Position numbers and translations under genes: made by a program
In this document: piece after piece, positions 58,462 to 64,000 of the stretch
Position numbering within the stretch: the first letter of the stretch is position 1
Layout: every line of letters begins with the position of its first letter
Assembly: GCF_013375535.1 (NCBI RefSeq)
Contig: NZ_JABXJG010000001.1
Coordinates: forward strand, 248,001-312,000
Source of the DNA: Sphingobium sp. 15-1
Lineage (GTDB): Bacteria; Pseudomonadota; Alphaproteobacteria; Sphingomonadales; Sphingomonadaceae
Length of the DNA: 64,000 nt
Reading direction: 5' to 3'
The notes under the pieces: model-generated
Databases searched by the model: none
Told to the model about the DNA's origin: nothing
The model's input: only the letters and a program-made list of their open reading frames with translations

Positions 58462-59247
58462 ATGCTGACGAAAACCATGACGCGCATCGGCGCGGCTACC
58501 GCACCGCTTCTGCTTGCCGCACTTCTCGCCGGATGTGCCACGTCGAAGAACAAGGCTGACACCCAATATGTCGCGCGCGACGTGTCCACGCTCTATAATG
58601 CGGGCAAATACCGGCTGGATCGCGGCCAATACAAGCTCGCCGCCGCCCTGTTCGACGAGGTGGAGCGCCAGCACCCCTATTCGCCCTGGGCGCGCCGGGC
58701 GCAGCTCATGTCCGCCTTCAGCTATTATATGAACAAGGATTATCCGGAATCGATCGGCGCGGCGCAGCGCTTCCTGTCGATCCACACCGGCAACAAGGAC
58801 GCGCCCTACGCTTATTATCTGATCGCCCTCTGCTATTATGAGCAGATTGCCGACGTCACCCGCGACCAGAAGATCACGAGCCAAGCGCTGGACGCGCTGG
58901 GCGAGCTGATCCGCCGCTATCCCGACACGCGCTATGCCGCCGATGCCCGGTTGAAGCTCGACCTCGTCAACGACCACCTTGCCGGCAAGGAGATGGAGAT
59001 CGGCCGCTTCTACCAGCGCCGTGGCCAGTGGCTGGCCGCCACGCTGCGCTTCCGCACGGTGATCGACAAATATCAGACGACCACCCACACCCCCGAGGCG
59101 CTGGAGCGTCTGGTGGAAAGCTATCTCTCGCTCGGCATCCCCGCCGAAGCGCAGAAGGCGGCCGCCGTGCTGGGCAAGAATTATCCGGGTTCGAAATGGT
59201 ATGAGCGCAGCTACAAGCTGATGCGCGAACATCCCAATAAAGCATAA
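58462..59247 (+). CDS. bamD: Outer membrane protein assembly factor BamD
   Basis: The 261-residue lipoprotein has a signal ending in the lipobox LLAGC (Cys near residue 25) and five TPR-like repeats (for example YRLDRGQYKLAAALFDEVERQHPYSPWARRAQ). BamD is the essential lipoprotein partner of BamA in the machine that folds outer-membrane barrels. Length and motif order agree with the family. It precedes recN with repeat C3 between, a gene order common in alphaproteobacteria. Confidence 0.94.
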   Translation: MLTKTMTRIGAATAPLLLAALLAGCATSKNKADTQYVARDVSTLYNAGKYRLDRGQYKLAAALFDEVERQHPYSPWARRAQLMSAFSYYMNKDYPESIGAAQRFLSIHTGNKDAPYAYYLIALCYYEQIADVTRDQKITSQALDALGELIRRYPDTRYAADARLKLDLVNDHLAGKEMEIGRFYQRRGQWLAATLRFRTVIDKYQTTTHTPEALERLVESYLSLGIPAEAQKAAAVLGKNYPGSKWYERSYKLMREHPNKA

Positions 59248-59253
59248 TCTGGT

Positions 59254-59381
59254 CCCCCTCCCGCAAGCGGGAGGGGTTAGGGGTGGGCCGCGAGCGAAGC
59301 GAGCGTTCCGCCCTAGCGTTGAAAGAAGCGCCGCTGGCGCGGTGCACCCACCCCCGGCCCCTCCCGCCTGCGGGAGGGGGG
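59254..59381. repeat. Hairpin repeat C3 (family C)
   Basis: Palindromic arms CCCCTCCCGCAAGCGGGAGGGG and GCCCCTCCCGCCTGCGGGAGG flank a core with GAGCGAAGCGAGC and CGCC-GCT-GGCG. The right arm lies directly before the recN start and supplies its ribosome-binding purines. Confidence 0.88.
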
Positions 59382-59393
59382 AGTCGCTCGCCT

Positions 59394-61058
59394 TTGCTGA
59401 CTGCCCTGTCCATCCGCAACGTCGTGCTGATCGAGGCGCTAGACCTGGATTTCGGGTCCGGCCTCGGCGTGCTGACCGGCGAGACCGGGGCGGGCAAGTC
59501 GATCCTGCTCGATTCGCTCGGCCTCGCGCTGGGCGCCCGCGCCGACAGCGGCCTCGTCCGTACCGGAGAGGCGCAGGCCAGCGTCACCGCCACGTTCGAG
59601 GCGCCCCGCACCGATCACCGCGCAACCGACCTGCTGGCGGACAATGGCATCGACCTGGAACCGGGCGAGCCGCTCATCATCCGTCGCACGGTCAAGGCCG
59701 ACGGCGGCAGCCGCGCCTTCGTCAACGACCAGGCTTGCTCAGCGGCGCTGCTGCGCGACCTTGGCAGCGCGCTGGTCGAAATCCACGGCCAGCATGACGA
59801 TCGCGGCCTGCTCAACCCGCGTGGCCATCGCGCCTTGCTCGATGCCTATGGCCGCTGCGATGCGGGCGCGGTCGCCCACGCCTATCACGCCTGGCGCGCC
59901 GCCGCCGACCGCCTCGCGGAAAGCCGCGCCAGCGTCGAAAGCGCCGCCCGCGACCGCGATTACCTGACCCATGCGGTGGAAGAACTCACCCGCTTCGTGC
60001 CCGAACCCGGCGAGGAAGCGATGCTGGCCGAAGAGCGCGCCACCATGCAGAAGGGCGCGCGCCTCTCCGACGACCTCTCCGCCGTCACCGAATGCTTCAC
60101 CGGCTCCGACGGCGGGCTCGCCCAATTGCGCCAGGCCGCCCGCCGCCTCGACCGCATCGTCGGTGAATATGAACCGCTGGCCGAAGTCCTCGCCGCCCTC
60201 GACCGCGCCGTGATCGAGGCGAGCGAAGCCGAGGACCGCCTCAACGAAGCCGCCGAAGCGCTCAGCTTCGATCCCGCCCGGCTCGACGCCATAGAGACCC
60301 GCCTGTTCGACCTGCGCGGCCTCGCCCGCAAACATCAGGTCCAGCCCGACGATCTCGCCGCCCTGCGCGACGACATGGCCGCGAAACTGGCCGCAATCGA
60401 AGGCGGAGAGGAACATCTCGCCGCCCTCGAAGCCGAGGTGAAGGGCAGGGCCGCCGCCTATCGCACCGCCGCCCAGGCCCTCTCCGCCGAACGCCAAATG
60501 GCGGCCGGAAAGCTCGACGCCGCCGTCGCCGCCGAACTCGCCCCGCTGAAGCTGGACGCCGCCCGCTTCCGCACCGTGGTCGCGCCGCAGGAGGAGGGGC
60601 AATGGGGCGCCCACGGCATGGACCGGGTGGAATTCGAAATCTCCACCAACCCCGGCGCGCCCTTCGCCCCGCTGGTCAAGATCGCCAGCGGTGGCGAACT
60701 GTCCCGCTTCATCCTCGCGCTCAAGGTCGCGCTGGCGGAGCAGGGCGGCGCGGACACGCTGATCTTCGACGAGATCGACCGCGGGGTAGGGGGCGCCGTC
60801 GCCTCCGCCATCGGGGAGCGCCTGTCCCGCCTGTCGCGGACCAACCAGATCCTCGTCGTCACTCACAGCCCGCAAGTGGCGGCACGCGGCGCAGACCATA
60901 TGCTGATCGCCAAATCGAGCGACGGCACCGTCACCCGCACTGGCGTCCATGCGCTCAGCGACGGCGAACGCCGCGAGGAAATCGCCCGCATGCTCTCCGG
61001 CGCGGAGATCACGGCGGAAGCGCGCGCCCAGGCGGAAAGGCTGCTGGAGAAAGTGTAG
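59394..61058 (+). CDS. recN: DNA repair protein RecN
   Basis: The 554-residue SMC-like ATPase acts early in double-strand break repair. The Walker A motif (GETGAGKSILLDSL) is near residue 35, a coiled-coil region runs through the middle (about 150-360), the ABC signature lies in KIASGGELSRF, and Walker B is TLIFDEIDRGVGG. The start is a TTG at 59394 (LLTALSIRNVV matches the RecN N-terminus); the upstream frame runs through repeat C3 and is not coding. GGGGAG lies about 9 bases before the TTG. Confidence 0.93.
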   Translation: MLTALSIRNVVLIEALDLDFGSGLGVLTGETGAGKSILLDSLGLALGARADSGLVRTGEAQASVTATFEAPRTDHRATDLLADNGIDLEPGEPLIIRRTVKADGGSRAFVNDQACSAALLRDLGSALVEIHGQHDDRGLLNPRGHRALLDAYGRCDAGAVAHAYHAWRAAADRLAESRASVESAARDRDYLTHAVEELTRFVPEPGEEAMLAEERATMQKGARLSDDLSAVTECFTGSDGGLAQLRQAARRLDRIVGEYEPLAEVLAALDRAVIEASEAEDRLNEAAEALSFDPARLDAIETRLFDLRGLARKHQVQPDDLAALRDDMAAKLAAIEGGEEHLAALEAEVKGRAAAYRTAAQALSAERQMAAGKLDAAVAAELAPLKLDAARFRTVVAPQEEGQWGAHGMDRVEFEISTNPGAPFAPLVKIASGGELSRFILALKVALAEQGGADTLIFDEIDRGVGGAVASAIGERLSRLSRTNQILVVTHSPQVAARGADHMLIAKSSDGTVTRTGVHALSDGERREEIARMLSGAEITAEARAQAERLLEKV

Positions 61059-61068
61059 GAGGCGACTG

Positions 61069-61533
61069 ATGAGCGCACACAAAAAATCCTCCCCACCGAC
61101 AGATGGGGAGGGGGAGCAGCCAAAGGCTGGTGGAGGGGAAAATGCGCAACGCTCCCCCACGTCCCTCAACCGCCGCGACATGCTCACCCTGACCGCCGCC
61201 AGCCTCGCAACCAGCGCCATCCCCGCCGCCGCGCAGGAGGCAAAACCCAAATTCGGCCTTATAGGCCAGATGCTCGCTCAGCCCGGCCAACGCGAAGAAC
61301 TGCTCGGCACTCTCCGGGAAGCGACCGGCGCCATGCCCGGCTGCCTTTCCTACGTCATCGCGCTCGACACGGCCAATCCCGACGCCCTCTGGATCACCGA
61401 AGTCTGGGACAGCCGCGAAAGCCATATGGCCTCGCTCAAGCTCCCCGCCGTCCGGGCCGCCATCGCCAAGGCCCGCCCGATCATCGCCGGCTTCCCCCAG
61501 CGTTTCGAAACCGTGCCCGTCGCGGGGGTCTGA
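61069..61533 (+). CDS. Antibiotic biosynthesis monooxygenase (ABM) domain protein, Tat-exported
   Basis: The 154-residue protein has an N-terminal extension (residues 1-35), then a twin-arginine signal (SLNRRDMLTLTAASLA, cleavage near AAAQ) and an ABM/quinol-monooxygenase-like domain of about 95 residues (LIGQMLAQPGQREELLGTLREA, ITEVWDSRESHMASL). ABM proteins are small ferredoxin-like folds acting on quinones or haem. AGGAGG precedes the start at 61069, 10 bp after recN. Much of the extension (about residues 7-23) is encoded by hairpin repeat G1, so it is probably an insertion rather than original protein. Confidence 0.8.
   Translation: MSAHKKSSPPTDGEGEQPKAGGGENAQRSPTSLNRRDMLTLTAASLATSAIPAAAQEAKPKFGLIGQMLAQPGQREELLGTLREATGAMPGCLSYVIALDTANPDALWITEVWDSRESHMASLKLPAVRAAIAKARPIIAGFPQRFETVPVAGV
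61088..61138. repeat. Hairpin repeat G1 lying inside a coding region
   Basis: CCTCCCCACC...GATGGGGAGGGGG forms one hairpin and CAGCC-AAA-GGCTG a second, ending GGTGGAGGGG. It falls in frame within the first 24 codons of the gene at 61069. Confidence 0.8.
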
Positions 61534-61584
61534 CATGCAACACCGCCAGAATTGACGCTACCCGGCGGCAAAGCTGGGCGCTAA

Positions 61585-63729
<2,145 letters not shown>

Positions 63730-63772
63730 GGTGCGCAGGCCAACAGTCGGCCAATTGCAGACGTTAGCCCTT

Positions 63773-63864
63773 CGTCACCCCGGGCTTGACCCGGGGTCCC
63801 GCTGCCTTGAGCTAGGCGCGGACGAGAGAAGAAAGCGGGACCCCGGATCAAGTCCGGGGTGACG
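63773..63864. repeat. Hairpin repeat D2 (family D)
   Basis: Arms CGTCACCCCGGGCTTGACCC... and ...CGGATCAAGTCCGGGGTGACG, with a few mismatches, flank a loop of about 30 bp. It begins 43 bp after the ligA stop and may act as its terminator. Confidence 0.88.
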
Positions 63865-63941
63865 AGGGAGCGAATGGCAGGAAACAACCCCAAAACACAA
63901 CTTCAAAATCTCTCAATCATACCAGCCCGTGGACAGCCCTC

Positions 63942-64000
63942 TCAACCCGCCCCCTCCAGCTTATCCTGCGTCCGCGTGGCAAAATCCCCCGCATCATGCC
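63942..64000 (-). CDS. C-terminal end of an unidentified gene (cut by window edge)
   Basis: On the minus strand an open frame enters from the right edge and ends at 63942 with a short tail ending DFATRTQDKLEGAG. The tail has balanced charge and codon use like a real C-terminus and would converge on ligA across repeat D2. Too little is visible for a function. Confidence 0.35.
   Translation of the reverse strand, partial: HDAGDFATRTQDKLEGAG

Noticed and set aside
59283..59393. N-terminal extension of RecN from an ATG at 59283
   Set aside because: The extension is encoded by hairpin repeat C3 and has no similarity to RecN, whose normal N-terminus begins at the TTG at 59394.

Overview
This is a 64 kb stretch of a GC-rich alphaproteobacterial chromosome, most likely a sphingomonad of the Sphingobium/Sphingomonas group. 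That placement rests on gene order (ppiD-tpiA-secG-pyrG; rimP-nusA-ylxR-infB-rbfA-truB-rpsO-pnp), the Flp pilins, the beta-ketoadipate genes and general protein character; it is inference, not a database match. No rRNA, CRISPR array, phage gene or transposase was seen. One tRNA, tRNA-Ala(CGC), is present. Layout: 0-1 kb holds two Flp pilin genes and a MutT-type Nudix gene. 1-9 kb holds bacterioferritin with its ferredoxin partner (bfr, bfd), a DUF418 membrane protein, a methyltransferase, purT, purL, a DUF805 protein and a small lipoprotein resembling lysozyme inhibitors. 9-13 kb holds xseB, ispA, coaD, a periplasmic cyclophilin and queA. 13-20.5 kb is a leucine-degradation block: a LysR regulator divergent from isovaleryl-CoA dehydrogenase, then both methylcrotonyl-CoA carboxylase subunits, a MaoC-type hydratase and a CitE-like lyase. 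20.7-22 kb has a DUF2171 protein and the tRNA. 22-29 kb is an aromatic ring-cleavage cluster: catR divergent from catB-catC-catA-benA-benB-benD-catD, for benzoate (or a close analogue) through catechol to beta-ketoadipate, without a benC reductase gene. 29-35 kb has a second cyclophilin, a ~950 bp gene-poor leader with several dyads, and a 1379-residue DUF5801-type repeat protein. 35-44 kb has a NUDIX gene, a DUF4242 gene, trpE, ppiD, tpiA, secG, pyrG and a soluble aldose dehydrogenase-like lipoprotein. 45-57 kb is the transcription/translation/RNA-decay cluster rimP-nusA-ylxR-infB-rbfA-truB-rpsO-pnp, interrupted by a tautomerase, an alpha/beta hydrolase and a thymidine kinase. 57-64 kb has a DUF4118 histidine kinase, bamD, recN, a monooxygenase-like gene and ligA. 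The most unusual feature is in the spaces between genes. About 20 hairpin-forming repeats of at least seven families (called A to G here) occupy the intergenic regions, mostly at 3' ends and between convergent genes. They are modular: short sequences that are themselves hairpins appear inserted into one arm or the loop of larger hairpins, and one such insert looks shared between two unrelated families. Some elements contribute the ribosome-binding purine tract of the next gene (rbfA, recN), and one lies in frame inside a coding sequence.
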